A stretch of 64,000 nt of DNA from the NCBI GenBank assembly GCA_026874595.1, contig CM049314.1, positions 37,243,229-37,307,228 on the forward strand. The letters run 5' to 3'. Positions 1 to 12,276 of this stretch are shown here, in pieces (position 1 is the stretch's first letter; each line of letters starts with the position of its first letter). A program made the position numbers and the translations under genes. The notes below the pieces were generated by a model. It ran no database searches. It was not told the DNA's origin and saw only the letters and a list, made by a program, of their open reading frames with translations. Origin of the DNA: Sipunculus nudus (Eukaryota; Annelida; Sipuncula; Golfingiida; Sipunculidae).

Positions 1-28
1 CTTTGCCCAGTGAACATTGGCGCTCATC

Positions 29-1688
29 ATGACCATTCTCTGCCTATCGTTAATTCTCCTCACTGTGGCAGGCAATATTATTTTTAACGTTTATAACACT
101 TTCTACTATGTTTATACCAATTGATATAAATAAACAAAAAGAGATTCATGATTCATGATGTGTTTCACCGAATATTTCTACTAACTTTTTTTTTACCTTA
201 TTGACCTTTGTGTTAGAACAGTGATGGTCTCGAGTGCGGTACACACAGTGACTGATTTAAAACGTGTCCACCGTCATAGAATTTCAAAAAGGGAATGTGA
301 TGAAATATGCAGAAGGCAGCGGCATCCCCCATGTGATCGCATAGGGGTATCGCAAGGCGTCTGCTTCATTCAAACCTTAAGCCCATATAAACTTTCAACA
401 GAGGGATCTGTTTCCGGTACAACGATTTCTGAAAGTAAGTCCTTATATGAACAAAGGTACATCAAAATATTTACACGTTACAATAAATTTTAATACCCAT
501 CATAAGCAATATGAGCTTTATAATGCGTACCTTTCAGCGCCGAAAATTAAAAATTAGAAACTCTTATCTCATGCCAGGTGTATAGAAAATAATGGAAATG
601 AAATATACATAAACAAACGTCAGTAAACAAAGTATATAATTGAATATTTACTGGAAAATATTGATATTCTCTGATATTCCCTGTGTATTTCATTACATTA
701 GATTGTCTTAACACTATTTAAATTACTTTTTACGTCAGTCAGAAAATATCCTGCAGGGTATCGAGACCCTTTTCCATGCGGTCTTCCCCTTGGAGAAAAA
801 TGCCAAAGTTCAAGTTACATGATCTCTGGAGACCGAGCATCTATCTTCAAGGCTAGCGAAAGGTGCTCAAATCATTCGGGAAAGCTAGTTGCCATAGAAA
901 CAGAAGCAGAACAGCAGCATATAGAACGAATGTTGAGAAGGACCAGAAGAGCTAAAGTATTCAGTTCAGCGAGTCAGACCCAGGCGGTCTTTGAGCCTTG
1001 TTGCCAGATGTACAATATGTAAGAATTGTATTTGTAAGTGCATTTGATCCAAAATTAAAGGTTATTTGTAAATAGGGATTGGTTTTTATTCTGAAAACGA
1101 ATGATATGCTCGATTTATACATGTGATGTTTATTCCAGAATACGTACTGTCACTTTGAAAATATAAAATACACCATTAGAACACCTACAGTGTAAGATTT
1201 GTAATGTTACGATTACCTAAGCTGCCTCAGTCAATATTGAAGTAATTCAACAATTTAGTATTTTACCATAGGATAAGAACAGACAACAAGAAAACCAAGC
1301 ATGAGGCATGCCTAATGTTTGGAAACATGAACAAAAAGCAGACGACATGCTTGAAAATCTTTAATTTCTGCAAGTCTGCAAAGGTGTTAGTACCTGATAT
1401 AAATATCTTGTATATATGTTGTATATGATGGTAAAATGCAGGTATTGCCTTTGTAGCACATGTTGACTATTGGACATCTGGGTAAGACGCCCGACGTGAA
1501 GGTCAGTGGGTCTGGCATACAACTGGGCGAAAGATTGTATACACTTATTAGGCCAGAGGGGAACCAAATAATCACAGGTATCCTAAAACTCAACAGGATT
1601 ACCTGGTTATAAATGCAAGGTACAACTTGGATGGAACGACAATATTGAAGCTTCACTCCGGTATATATGTAAAAAAAACTATTTCTAA
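29..1688 (+). pseudogene. C-type lectin gene, decayed tandem copy (4 exons)
   Basis: Four exons line up one-to-one with the intact gene at 5262-7376. Exon 1 (29-71) encodes a short hydrophobic signal peptide, with an in-frame TGA upstream at 11-13. Exon 2 (222-434) encodes the Cys-rich module, exon 3 (739-about 956) the first half of the lectin domain, exon 4 (1457-1688) the second half. Lesions seen: TAA at 1483-1485, TAG at 1549-1551, and a one-base loss near 1633 that shifts frame just before the WND region. The expected phase-1 donor of exon 3 is missing and the first Cys of exon 3 is Tyr. Exon 1 ends at a GC rather than a GT donor. An EPN triplet survives at 1561-1569. The gene cannot make the full protein; a truncated secreted product is conceivable. 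Confidence 0.85.
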
Positions 1689-2539
1689 TTTATCGGACTG
1701 TTGGTACACGGTTATTACATAAATATGGCCAATACACAATTAGTACTTATGACCTCAAGATTTATACTATATCATGTAAAAATAGCTGTTACTGTTTGAA
1801 CAGACAAAACAACAAGGAACATTAATCTAATTTAATAGGATAAATATCAAATTTGATCGTACTACATTTGTCAATTATTTAAAATTTAGCAAATAATTGA
1901 TGGGCCATTCCTATTTATCTCTCTCTTCCCCCCTTCTCTCTATATATATTTATACATATATTTGTGTGTGCGATTCGTAGCAAGTATGTATATAAGGACC
2001 CTTCCTTGTACGTCATCGTATTGGTTTCTCCTCTACGTTTATTCAAGTGACATATATAATCTGTCCTTGAATAAAAACTGGCTACGTACTAGCAACGTTT
2101 ACCTAGCGAGAATAGTTGTGTACAAAATATTGTTGCTTTTGTCATAGTGTTGCTTTTCCTAGCCATAAGATGTCGTTAGCTTCTGTTGTTGTTATGTTAT
2201 AATTTTATATTTCATTTATTTGTGATAGACTAGAAAAAAAGTTCTCGTACCGTGTTCATTGTTTATTAAATCAGGCCAATTCGGTGAAAAATACAGGGCC
2301 TATCATTATTTATTCGAAATACATTAAACATTACATGATCAGGTGTGTTAAAAAATTATCAAATATTATGAAATATTATAATGTTGTCTCGTTTAATTGC
2401 GTTTCATTGAAGATAAATTTATCTAATGCACGTGTGAGTAATAAAACTATATACACAACATGTCAATTTGTTTTTCTTTTTGGTGGAAGTAATCGTCTCC
2501 ATTTTTAATGCTTTGCTCAACTAAGTATATGTACGTCTG

Positions 2540-2864
2540 CAGAGTTTCATTCCGGTTTCGGACTAGGTAACAGGGCCTAATATCCGATGTTTCCTGGTGT
2601 CAACCAGGTTCGGTATACCACCCCTGCGGGCCCTGGGTGTGTTTCATCCCTATTACTGGGTCATAACACTGAGGAACCTTCGACAGGCGCACTAGTTTGT
2701 AAGTGAAACACGACTGATAGGCACAGTCTCCCCATTAAGCCTGCAGAGCGCTAACCGTGGTTTGGGACCGACCGTGAAAAATGTTTGCCGCCAAGGCTAA
2801 GATTCGAACTCATGATCTCCTGACTTTGAGTCCTGCGCTCTTCCACTGTCCAGAAGCCGGTACA
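2540..2864 (-). mobile_element. tRNA-derived SINE
   Basis: Read on the - strand, the segment starts with a tRNA-like head: an A-box-like run (GTGGAAGAGCGCAGG) near 2850 and a B box (GAGTTCGAATC) near 2802-2812, followed by a GC-richer body of about 250 bases. Boundaries are approximate and target-site duplications were not determined. It is much more GC-rich than its surroundings. Confidence 0.6.
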
Positions 2865-3449
2865 ACATGTCAACCTATATGCCTTATATTGAGTGACTGA
2901 GTTTTAAGTTAATGGTTGTTGTTCTTTCAAAAGTTCTTAACTATATAGAAATTAAATTGTGATACCACCAGCAACTGACTTCACAATATTTTATATTACT
3001 TATACACGGTTTCATAATTTTACTATGACAGTATAATTTGTATAATTTTCGTGACTGCATTTTATAAGGACGGTTTTCCTAGATTCCGTTTATTACAGGG
3101 TCAGAAAGAGAAAAATTAAATTATAGTAAATACTATTTGCTGTAATGTTTTATTCAAGGTTATTATTTTTTAAAGCCGTAGAGTAATTGATCATTTGACA
3201 AAATTTGAGCACAGTAGACAAAGAGATATCTAAAGTAATATTAAATAGTAGCTGGTACTACAAAGTCCTTTTAGGTATTCGTTCTTAGTGTTCATATGAT
3301 TTCGTTTTTTTTTTCAAACAAGGTACATTTTAAAGAAAAATACACAAATATACATGTATTTGTGCTTTGGATGAAAGTGATAAAAAAATAATTGTTCAAG
3401 TCGTCTCATATGTCTTACTGATTCGCATGCTTTATTTCTCAAAATGTAT

Positions 3450-3452
<3 letters not shown>

Positions 3453-3497
<45 letters not shown>
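3453..3497. repeat. (AT)n microsatellite
   Basis: Uninterrupted AT dinucleotide run, next to the fold-back element. Confidence 0.95.
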
Positions 3498-3499
<2 letters not shown>

Positions 3500-3507
3500 T
3501 TGTATAT

Positions 3508-3790
3508 ATAAATATATATATCTTTATATCAATAACAAAATCCTATTAAAGATTTTGTATAAAAGAACTTTTCATTATTTTACTCGACGATAAAAGCATA
3601 TTCATAAAATGAATAATAAAACGGGAAAATCACCATAACACAATTTCCCGCAAGTTGATGGGGGTTACTCATATATTGACCCGTTTTTTTATTCATTTTA
3701 TGAATATGCTGCTTTCATCATGTATAAATAATGCTAAGTTCATTTATACAAATCTTTAATAGAATATTTATATTGATATTTATATATGTA
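3508..3790. repeat. Imperfect fold-back (MITE-like) element
   Basis: Arms of about 110 bases face each other: the left arm (about 3508-3626) contains ATAAAATGAATAATAAAACGG and AAAGATTTTGTATAAA-like blocks, and the right arm (about 3680-3790) carries their reverse complements. The centre is about 50 bases. (AT)n runs flank both sides. No coding capacity, so a non-autonomous DNA element is the likely origin. Confidence 0.6.
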
Positions 3791-3934
3791 ATATATATAT
3801 ATATGTTTTATACAAGGACAAGCTTAACAATATATATATATTGTTAACCACAATTGGACCCTCGAGAGTTGTTATTTTAAAGATGGCGTATTTAAAATTG
3901 ATTTAATCAATAATTTTTCATCATGCGTAAATTG

Positions 3935-4320
3935 ACACTGTAAGCCACGGTTCCTGATTAAATCACCAAGTGTTCTTTCTTGTACATAATATAGTTCTCA
4001 GGGCCCAAAACTGGCCCTTTGGCTGCAACATACTTAATCAGTACTGATTTCGCCTGTTCATTATTAATACAGACAGTTTTATGTCTTTAGTGAGGAATAA
4101 AATCGGCCATGCCAGTGTTTTCCGTAATTTAATTCCAAAATAATGGATGAGACATTAAAGCAATGTCTTATGATCAGTAGTGTCAAATGTAGCTGATAAA
4201 TCAAGAAAAACGAGGTCAGATGCACGGACTTGGTCAAATGATTTTAGAATATCTCTTTTTACCTTTAACAGGTCAGATTCAGTTGAGTGGTATTTCTTAT
4301 GGCTGATTGAAATATCCCAT
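3935..4320 (-). mobile_element. Non-LTR retrotransposon (LINE) reverse transcriptase fragment
   Basis: On the - strand an open stretch (about 4313-4158) reads KKYHSTESDLLKVKRDIL, then LVFLDLSATFDTTDH. These are the typical LINE RT motifs (YRxxHSTETALL and xLDLSAAFDxVDH with the first catalytic Asp). Further on, in another frame, KGPVLGPENYIMYKKEHL matches the PQGSVLGPxLF block. At least one stop and one frameshift interrupt it, so it is a dead fragment without the endonuclease or the YxDD region. Confidence 0.75.
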
Positions 4321-5261
4321 GGAAATCAAGGCGAGAATCAACAACCTTTACCAGGACCTTAGACAAAAAATGGGAGGCGACCACGGTTCTTCAGTGATTT
4401 GTGAATAAAGATCAAGCTCTGGCTAAAAAAATGGGCATGACACGAGGCTTTGCAATAAAATTTCAGATTGCCATATGATCTGAAATGACTGAACCCCACA
4501 CAAGAATATTTTTCAATAAATTGAACATCATTAATGTTATTTAAAGCAAAACGTTTCTTATCTAGAAGTATAATATATAAACGAAATATGGAATAATATA
4601 ATATAAATAATATAAATTTTCTATGATTCATAAAAAAATGCTCAGTATTTATCCATAAATATATAGTTTGATATCCAGTTTAGCAAAAAAAAACCTTGCA
4701 TAATTATCTTTAAAATAAAAAAAAAAATGATTGTCATGCTCTAACTTTTATCTGATATATATTGTCATCCGCCCATCCGTCTAATGTAGCTCTATATTCA
4801 GTTCAGCGCTTAAATCGATATAAATGGGGAAAATGCAGTTCCAATACATTTGTTATTTACAAGTGAACTCCCTTTGATGTAGCCATATATACATTTATAT
4901 TGTCTTGCGAAATTAAGGTGCTAGGAGACAAATTGAGACGATAGGCAGACCGAGAAAACGTTGGCAGCCACGTCATCTGAAAACACAATGTATCTATACA
5001 AGCAAATGGCAACAACGGATTTGATCAAAGCGCATGCATTGCTGGGTATTCAGAAACCTAGTAACATGAAGAATGGGCTTCATACCTTTATGAAAGGTAA
5101 ACACATTGGAATATTTTTAAAATGAATTGCACAGCTGAGTTCTATTTATGGAATCTATCAAATTTAGTCGCATGTCATTTTATTCTGTTTACATTCTAGC
5201 TTTGGTTGAATCAACAGAGCACGTGCTGTCAGTTTCTGTTCTAATAGCATTTGTTCTCATC

Positions 5262-5301
5262 ATGGCAATGGTTGGCATGGTATATCTCACTGCGTTGTCT
5301 G
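5262..5301 (+). CDS. Lectin exon 1: signal peptide
   Basis: Ends in phase 1 (single G) at a GT donor (GGTAAAGTA), followed closely by a 59-base AT repeat in the intron. Confidence 0.75.
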
Positions 5302-5337
5302 GTAAAGTATTTTTCCCTATTTTCTACATATCGTGTC

Positions 5338-5402
<65 letters not shown>

Positions 5403-7376
5403 TTCACTGTATATAGAACTAGAACTAGAATACAGTGAAAAGTACGTTTACTGCCGATTGTTATCAATCCATTTAAGGAGAGTTAAGGATAACCACATTC
5501 ATTCAGTCGTTAATATCAATTCCATGAAAAGATCTGCATAGGTCAGCCACAAAGGGTAAGTTTTAATTAGGATTTCTCAGTGTTTGTTACTTAAAATGCA
5601 GTCACTTTTTGGTGAGGAGGTACATAAGCGCCATTTGGTGGGTAAGGGGGGGGGGACGTACATATCATTTTACCTCCACCATCCCCATATTGTTGTTTGT
5701 TTCTGAAAGGGGAATATTCCCTGTTTTTTCATACCAAAATTGCTTCAAATTGCTGTAAATGTGAATGAAAATTGTAACAATTTTTCCACACCGAGGAAGG
5801 GGGACACCACGCAAACACCAACTCTCAAATGGGCCCACTAGATGGTATAGTTTTTACAATACATATGATTACATAATTATTTATTTAAGAACCAGATTGA
5901 AGTCAAATGGACACTTTTGAATACATGAAGCATTCAAATGTAAAATATATTCATATCTTGTAAGAGTAAGGTACATGAAATGAATGAAATATCATTTAAA
6001 TCTTTGTTATTTTATTTAAGAAGTAATTCTTACCTTTCATTCAATGTTTCACTTTGATAAATGCTTGACCATTTCAGTCATTTATTAAACTGCCTAAGTG
6101 AATCAGTCAATTTGTAAATACTGGGATACTATATGTATATACAATTTGGTATAAATAAGACGTTTTATTTTAATTTTGTTTTATTGTATACTATTTTTAT
6201 CTATCTGTACGTTTTAGCAGTGGGTGTTTTCAGCGGCTTATCGTCAGTGACTGACATTAAAAGGGTTCATAGTCAAGGAGTATCTAACAAAAAGGAATGT
6301 GAAGAAATATGCATCAGGCAAAAGCATCCCCGGTGCGATCGTATAGAGGTCTTGAAAAAAGTCTGTATCATTCAGAGCACAAATACATATGGAAATGTAC
6401 AATCCACATCTGTTTCTTGTGCAAATATTTCTCAGCGTAAGTGTTTCTCCAATAATATATCTGAATATATCTATATCATTAACAAATATAAAACTTATCT
6501 GATATATACATTAAAACCGAAATATATATGTTTATTTGTGCCGTGTGCTTTTTGTATTTTTTGCCACATTTTAATCATAGAAACGGAAACAGTCACTTTA
6601 TTTATGATACTTGAAACCAAATGAAAGACATATACCTCTATCTGGAAGAAAAAGAAAAGAAAATGAGTTAGATAGCTTGGAATATTTTTTATTTATTTGA
6701 CTTTATTTCAAGAGGGAATATCGTGTTTTTTCATGTTAGTGAGAACTTGTCCTGTTGGTTTTGAACACCAATATCACTGCGGTCAGGTTCGAAGTGGGAA
6801 ATGTCAGAGATCCTGCTATATATTATCTGCAGACAGGGCAAGCCCAATCGAGGCTCTACAGAAATGTTCAGATCAAAAGGGGCACCTTATCGCCATAGAA
6901 ACAAGAGGAGAGCAGGAGCATATAGAACATGTATTGAGAAAGACTAAAGCGGGTACAAGTTAAATATTCTCATGTTAATCAAATATTATATTTCGCTAAT
7001 ATTTAAATGAATCAAACACGTTTATAAATGGCGTAGCTCCATAGGAATATTGCTGGATAGTAGATTAACAGGAACTGTCCCCTTTAAGAAAACCTGTTTT
7101 CTTTACTCACAAACTTTATATATATATTCTTTCTTTAAAGCAAATTTTGATTATTGGACATCTGGAAGTGATGCTGAAAATGAAGGGCTCTGGGTGTGGA
7201 AGACAACTGGACGAGAAATGTCCTACACCAAGTGGGCTCCAGGAGAACCAAGTCAAAGAATCTATCGGAATATCGAACAGGACTACCTGGTAGTTGATGC
7301 AAGGTACAAGTTGAGTTGGAATGACCACTATTTCGACTACAAGAGGTATATTTGCGAACAGAACATTGTTTTTTGA
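5262..7376 (+). CDS. Secreted C-type lectin-like protein, intact copy (4 exons, 234 aa)
   Basis: Exons 5262-5301, 6221-6436, 6740-6952 and 7141-7376 join in consistent phase (all introns phase 1) to 705 bases. The start is the ATG at 5262: the same position is the start in the decayed copy, and the 13-residue hydrophobic stretch MAMVGMVYLTALS is a signal peptide core; an in-frame upstream ATG at 5148 is less likely. Residues about 20-85 form a Cys-rich PAN/apple-like module. The remainder is a C-type lectin domain with YWTSGSD, WVW, WAPGEPS (EPS in place of EPN/QPD), SWND and YICE. The two inner-disulfide cysteines are absent (QDYLVV and WNDHYF). It is probably a haemolymph or mucus recognition protein; sugar binding is inferred from WND only and not certain. 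Confidence 0.85.
5339..5397. repeat. (TA)n microsatellite
   Basis: Uninterrupted TA run in intron 1 of the intact lectin gene. Confidence 0.95.
6221..6436 (+). CDS. Lectin exon 2: Cys-rich PAN/apple-like module
   Basis: Acceptor TTTTAGCAG, donor CGTAAGTG. The exon encodes about 72 residues with the pattern C-x3-C, then C, C and a final C (KKECEEIC, HPRCDRI, KVCIIQ, VSCANI). Spacing resembles a shortened PAN/apple fold; this is inference. The decayed copy keeps the first four Cys and has Gly in place of the last. Confidence 0.75.
6740..6952 (+). CDS. Lectin exon 3: first half of the lectin domain
   Basis: Starts with the classic CTLD entry (TCPVGFE, SCYILSADRAS, ALQKCSDQKGHLIAIET). The EALQKC Cys would pair with the C-terminal YIC Cys. 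Phase 1 at both ends. Confidence 0.8.
7141..7376 (+). CDS. Lectin exon 4: second half of the lectin domain and stop
   Basis: Encodes NFDYWTSGSDAENEGLWVW, WAPGEPS, SWNDHYF and RYICEQN, then TGA at 7374-7376. Both cysteines of the inner CTLD disulfide are missing. Confidence 0.85.
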
Positions 7377-7519
7377 ACAACTCGGATTCACCACCATCAT
7401 GTGACTGTTGTGTATGGTGTTATTGGAGATAATTCTTTGGCTCTACAATGTGGTAGTTTATACCCCCATTGTAATGAGAAGAAAATTAAAGTCCCATTCA
7501 TATACAAGCGCTTGTTCTG

Positions 7520-7525
7520 AATAAA
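7520..7525 (+). terminator. Polyadenylation signal of the intact lectin gene
   Basis: AATAAA about 145 bases after the stop codon. Confidence 0.5.
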
Positions 7526-9214
7526 CATAAGCCTAGACCCTTGACATTGACAGACATTTAATTGTACACACCATCAGCCCGTCTGTTATAATAATTATTG
7601 GAGGTTTGCAAAATAAACCCTTCTATAAATAACCAAATTTATTAGCAATACTTTCTATATGTGTATATAAGATATGTGTACCGTTGTGAAGAAGTAGCGG
7701 ATGAAAATGTGTTTGACGTATTGGTGTTCTTTATACATCCGTTACACATAACACATTGTAATATTATATTCATATATCTGATCGATATATAATATAAGGT
7801 GACAATCAATTTAATTCACAATCGATGTTATCGGTTTCTGTTGAAATTTGGTATTCCACTTAGGTTATGTCTTCTGTAAGGTTTGCCTCAACGATTCATG
7901 CTTTATTAAGTGGCTTTTGTTTTTGCTTCGAAATATACACGAATATAATGATTATCAAAATATTGATTGTGTATGAAATAAACGTCATAAAACTCACTTT
8001 TCTTTGTCGATACTTATGTACTACCATATTTGCATTGAGACAAAGAGAGAAATTAAAGTTACCACAGCTGGGTATTAAAACGGTATAGAAGCATAATATA
8101 ATGGTAAATGCTGTAAAATGAAAATATAGTGCCAAATGGAATATTATCATATCTGATGATTTTATTATATACCCTACCGCCTGTATTATTTCCTTAAATA
8201 TTCTTCCGGTACCTTCAACATAAAAAAGTTTTCCCCTTAACCCTTCATCTTTGGAAACCCTTTTCTAAAGTAAAATTTGTACTTGGTAGTTCAAATTTAA
8301 TGTTTATGTCCGACACACGTTGAACATGTTCAGAATGTTGAAAATTTATCTATAAAGTGATTATTTGCTTGTATAGAATGTTCAATAAACGTTTATAAAA
8401 TGATGAGCCAAAAACACGTTTGATGAGGCAAAAATACTATTTTCTAAAGTAAACAATCGAATTTATATTAATTGAAACAAGCGGAAAATCAAAACTTGTG
8501 TCCTGTGAGAATTAAAAAAAAAACCACTCTATTATTGAAATAAAAATATTATTGATAATCCATGGTTGAAAGAAACAAGCTAAAATGGTACGGGATTTTT
8601 TGTGCAACCCTGAAGGGCATCCTGAGAGAGAAGAAAGAATAGTCTTCCTCAGATATCATATATCTGATTCAAATACAAAATTACATATCACTTGATGGTA
8701 GCCGCAGTACCCTAAATATATTCGTTGGCCGACAGGGTGGCTATTGCCCTGATGATACTCTGCCTTCAAATCTTGCGTTTAATTAGAGCTTTGTAAGAGA
8801 AATAATATATATAATAAAATTTGATTCAAAATATATAATTTGCTTGAGTTATGAAATGAATGAAGCTGACTCTAGTAAATATAATGATTTTCTTGGACAA
8901 AATATTGTATCACATTGGCTGACGTCAGAATTATTGCATTTCTTACTCATACTAAGCTTAATTCACAAACTTGGCTTTAAACGAGTCGCCAATCATATAT
9001 GGAATGTGCACACGTCAATTAGTGTTTATGCACTCAAACTTTTTTCCGTTTGATTCCTCCAGAATATATATTGCTTTCGCATAGATTCGGATCATCCAAC
9101 TGATTAGAAGAATTAGACTGTTCTGTCAAGAAACTACTTAAACTATATGTGAGGAATATGTGGTCAACAAGCAATGTCTTTTAACTCATTGGAAGCATAC
9201 TATAAAAAGAGTTA

Positions 9215-9415
9215 CTATGCCAGAGACACAGATGAAACGAAAATCACTGGATTATTTTTAAGCCGGAATGGTAACACTGGGAAAATTAAATTAAAAATAT
9301 AGGGTAAAACACCTGGGGCCCGTGAATAAAAAATGGAAGTAGCCCAAAGCATTAAGGTATTAATATATATAAGTGAACAGGTGATCAAGATCAGGCGCAA
9401 ATATTCATAAACGCT

Positions 9416-9420
<5 letters not shown>
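9215..9420. other. AT-rich spacer within repeat copy 1
   Basis: Contains GAAAATT and CTGGGGCC blocks that recur near 14460-14500 in copy 3. No coding signal. Confidence 0.4.

Positions 9421-9462
<42 letters not shown>
9419..9462. repeat. (AT)n microsatellite
   Basis: Uninterrupted run inside repeat copy 1. Confidence 0.95.
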
Positions 9463-9465
<3 letters not shown>

Positions 9466-10529
9466 AAAGGTAACCCAGGTGTATTGTATCCTAATCATTA
9501 TATCTTACAGGCTGATTAAGGCGTACAGCTCACCTCGCCATAATTATAACACTGTGGAATGATGACAAAGCAAGTCTAAACATAAACATTTTGTAAAATT
9601 ACAAAACAAGTAAATTAAGAAGTGGTGGTGTTCTTGTGATTATTGACACCATAAATAAATAATGATTAAAGCGCCGATAAAAATGTTTGTATGTTGGAAG
9701 ATCAAACGTTAACCAGATTTAAGATAAATGAATCACAAATACAACGTTCACCGTGAAGTGCATAATATAATTATCAAAGTTGAAACGATAATCCAATTAC
9801 ACCAAAAATGCAATGTTTTCCGTCCCTGAATTATTCGCAAGATCCTACAATTTATTTTCTCAGTGACGTGTTTCTGATTGTAGATGTGTTTAAGCTTATC
9901 CTGACAATTTAATAGGCATTTTATTCCACTAATAGAAAAGAACGACATGTCGTTTCTTTAGGTATGACTTTTCTTAATGGTTTTCTATTCCTATGCAGAA
10001 CATCAAGTACTGTTATTGGGTTTTATATATAATCCAAAAAAATAGTGTTCAAAATGCGTCATTTTTCATAGACTCAAATTTGCATTTGTTATTTCTTCCG
10101 CTTGTGTTAACTTCGATATTTCGGATTAAATGCAATAAAAGACAAAACTGATTTTAAAACTTACAGAAGGCCCCAAAGCGCCTAAACCTCATGAATATGC
10201 ATATGACATTTATGAACTAACTGAATTGACTCTCATAAAACGTTGCATTATAACACACACACACAGATATATATAAATATATATATATATCGCTAATTAT
10301 GGTGACAGGTATCGTCATCCGACAGGGTAGCCTATTGCTTCTTAATTTCCCTGATGATAAACTGCCTTCAAATGTTGTGTTCAATTAGATGTGAGACAAA
10401 TATATTATTTAAAAAAAGAAACGTCGTTTGTAAACCCTTAAAGTATCGTTTTTTAATATTGGGGTACTATTACTTTCCAATATACTTATGAAAATGTGAA
10501 TTGTCAACATAACCCTGATAAATGAATTA

Positions 10530-11360
10530 CCAAAACAATATACGTCCGAGGAGGTTGTGCACTAACAGAGGCAGTGTGTAGTGATAGGGCAGAACCCACC
10601 ACATCTTTCCGTGACTCACAGATGTGTAGCCATTGAAGCCCTTACATTCAAAGAAAGAGCTGACCGTCTCGCACAGGGTTATCTCTATTGATTGGCTTGG
10701 CCTAACGACACCAATTAATGAGTACACAAATACGATAATCAAGTCAATTGCCGACGCCAATATCTATCGTGGTCCTTGTAATCGTGTCAACGAGATGTTT
10801 GCTGAGCAGTCAAACTGTCCCTGACCCTGAGGTAAATTTAGCCATCTGATTTTATCTGGTATTGTGACAATTTCAGCAATGCCTCCAACTTTATCCACCT
10901 GGAGGAAAACCAGCTTCGATCCAAAAAAGTATAGACCACTGTATTTTACATTCAAGTAGGGTTTTTTCCTGCCGCCCGGCACATGACATTTAAGTGACAA
11001 TGCCCGCCTGGCAGGAATATTCTAAAATGTTTAAGCTGTGAAAAATGTACACGCGTGCACGTCTTTCTCGCGGTGTTTTACCTATATTACTATTAGTGAC
11101 CCCTATCAATTATTTACGAAGTGTATGTGTGCCAAGCGAGATGACGTCCGGTGGCGCTTAAAATGGATATTTAATAGGTGCCCTTTCACAATGTGCCGTA
11201 TTTAGTTAATGTTAATGAACATGATTTGCGAGACTCTAAGTGCGGAAAACTGAATACGGTTAGCCAGGCGGGCGTTAATCCTTTTAGCACCTGGTAGCCT
11301 GCAACCTCGGCACGCATCACTGGCCTAAACTCCGCCAAGACACGTAGGTACACGTGTCGC
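10530..11360. other. GC-richer unexplained patch
   Basis: Higher in GC than the flanks, with an inverted pair CCCGCCTGGC (about 11004) and GCCAGGCGGG (about 11261). Open frames here are short, lack good ATG starts and have no family match that I recognise. Possibly an inserted non-autonomous element. Confidence 0.35.
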
Positions 11361-12199
11361 TCAGCTGTCAGATAAATATTATGCATTATATCACTTTTAA
11401 ATTGCAAATATGAAAATAAAATGAGTAAGATTCGGTTCATCTTACTATACCTTTTAACGACAACAGTTTGTCATTCACATTTAACCCTTGTTAACGTCTA
11501 AATTTTAGCAGTGTTATACCATTACAGTTTTTGCAATTTCGCAAATGGGATCTGAGTGAAATGCATAAGTTTTAAATCGATATTTCTCAGTAACCACAAA
11601 TCACATACACTTCTTATTTCATCCCAAAATGTCAAATTTGTTTTTTCAGAGTTTTTGTTCATTTTTTTCCAAATTATTTTGCAATATTTTACGTTTTTTT
11701 TTTTCAAACGAAAAATTATTCTTACAGGAATAAAATTTTATAATTGCATTTAAACATTTAAAAAAATATTTATTCAAAAATGATTAGATTTATTTAGATA
11801 TGAAAACAAATTATATGTAATCAATTAGATAATTTTAGAAATGTTGTAATGATATAAACTTTATTAGTTTTTGCTTGAGAATAGGTAGATTCATTGGCAT
11901 TTTAGTGAGACTAGAGTGCCAAGTGATTGCAAACTACGTTTCTACCTTAATTGAACTTGATACAAATATTGTATATATTTGGACTATGAATAGAGGTAGA
12001 GCAAACTCTATCAAATATAATAATTTTCCTATACAAAAATAGTGGATCCCATCGGTTGACATTAGAATAATTGCCTGTGTGAACTCAAACTAAACTGAAT
12101 CCGCAAACTAGGCATCAAAATGAGCCGCCAAGTAAATATGGAATGGCCACAATTCCATTTGTGTTTATGCACTTGATTTTTTTTTCGCTTGAGCCCCGG

Positions 12200-12209
12200 T
12201 ATATATATT

Positions 12210-12273
<64 letters not shown>

Positions 12274-12276
12274 TAT
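12200..12276. repeat. (AT)n microsatellite, interrupted
   Basis: AT run with short TTT, GTA and ACA interruptions. Confidence 0.9.

Larger units (their letters stand above)
1689..5261. other. Intergenic region between the two lectin copies
   Basis: No gene is seen on either strand apart from mobile-element debris. It holds a tRNA-derived SINE (2540-2864), an (AT)n tract, a fold-back element (3508-3790) and a LINE reverse transcriptase fragment (3935-4320). The remainder is AT-rich and featureless. Confidence 0.6.
8690..10260. repeat. Diverged repeat segment, copy 1
   Basis: Shares ordered blocks with the segments at 10310 and 13140: a CGACAGGG block near 8735, a TCTGTCAAG/GTGGTCAACAAGCAATG block near 9120-9175, CAAAGTTGAAACGATAA near 9776, and a block ending ATGACATTTATGAAC near 10201-10220. 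Confidence 0.55.

Noticed and set aside
2790-2862. Functional tRNA gene
   Set aside because: Only box-like promoter elements are kept and a long non-tRNA body follows, which indicates a SINE.
5148-5261. Longer N-terminus for the intact lectin from an ATG at 5148
   Set aside because: The decayed copy aligns at the ATG at 5262 and has a stop just upstream of the equivalent start, so the shorter signal peptide is better supported.
10527-10760. Minus-strand frame that looks like a signal peptide plus Cys-rich segment
   Set aside because: It starts at TTG, has no supported ATG, splice context or family match.
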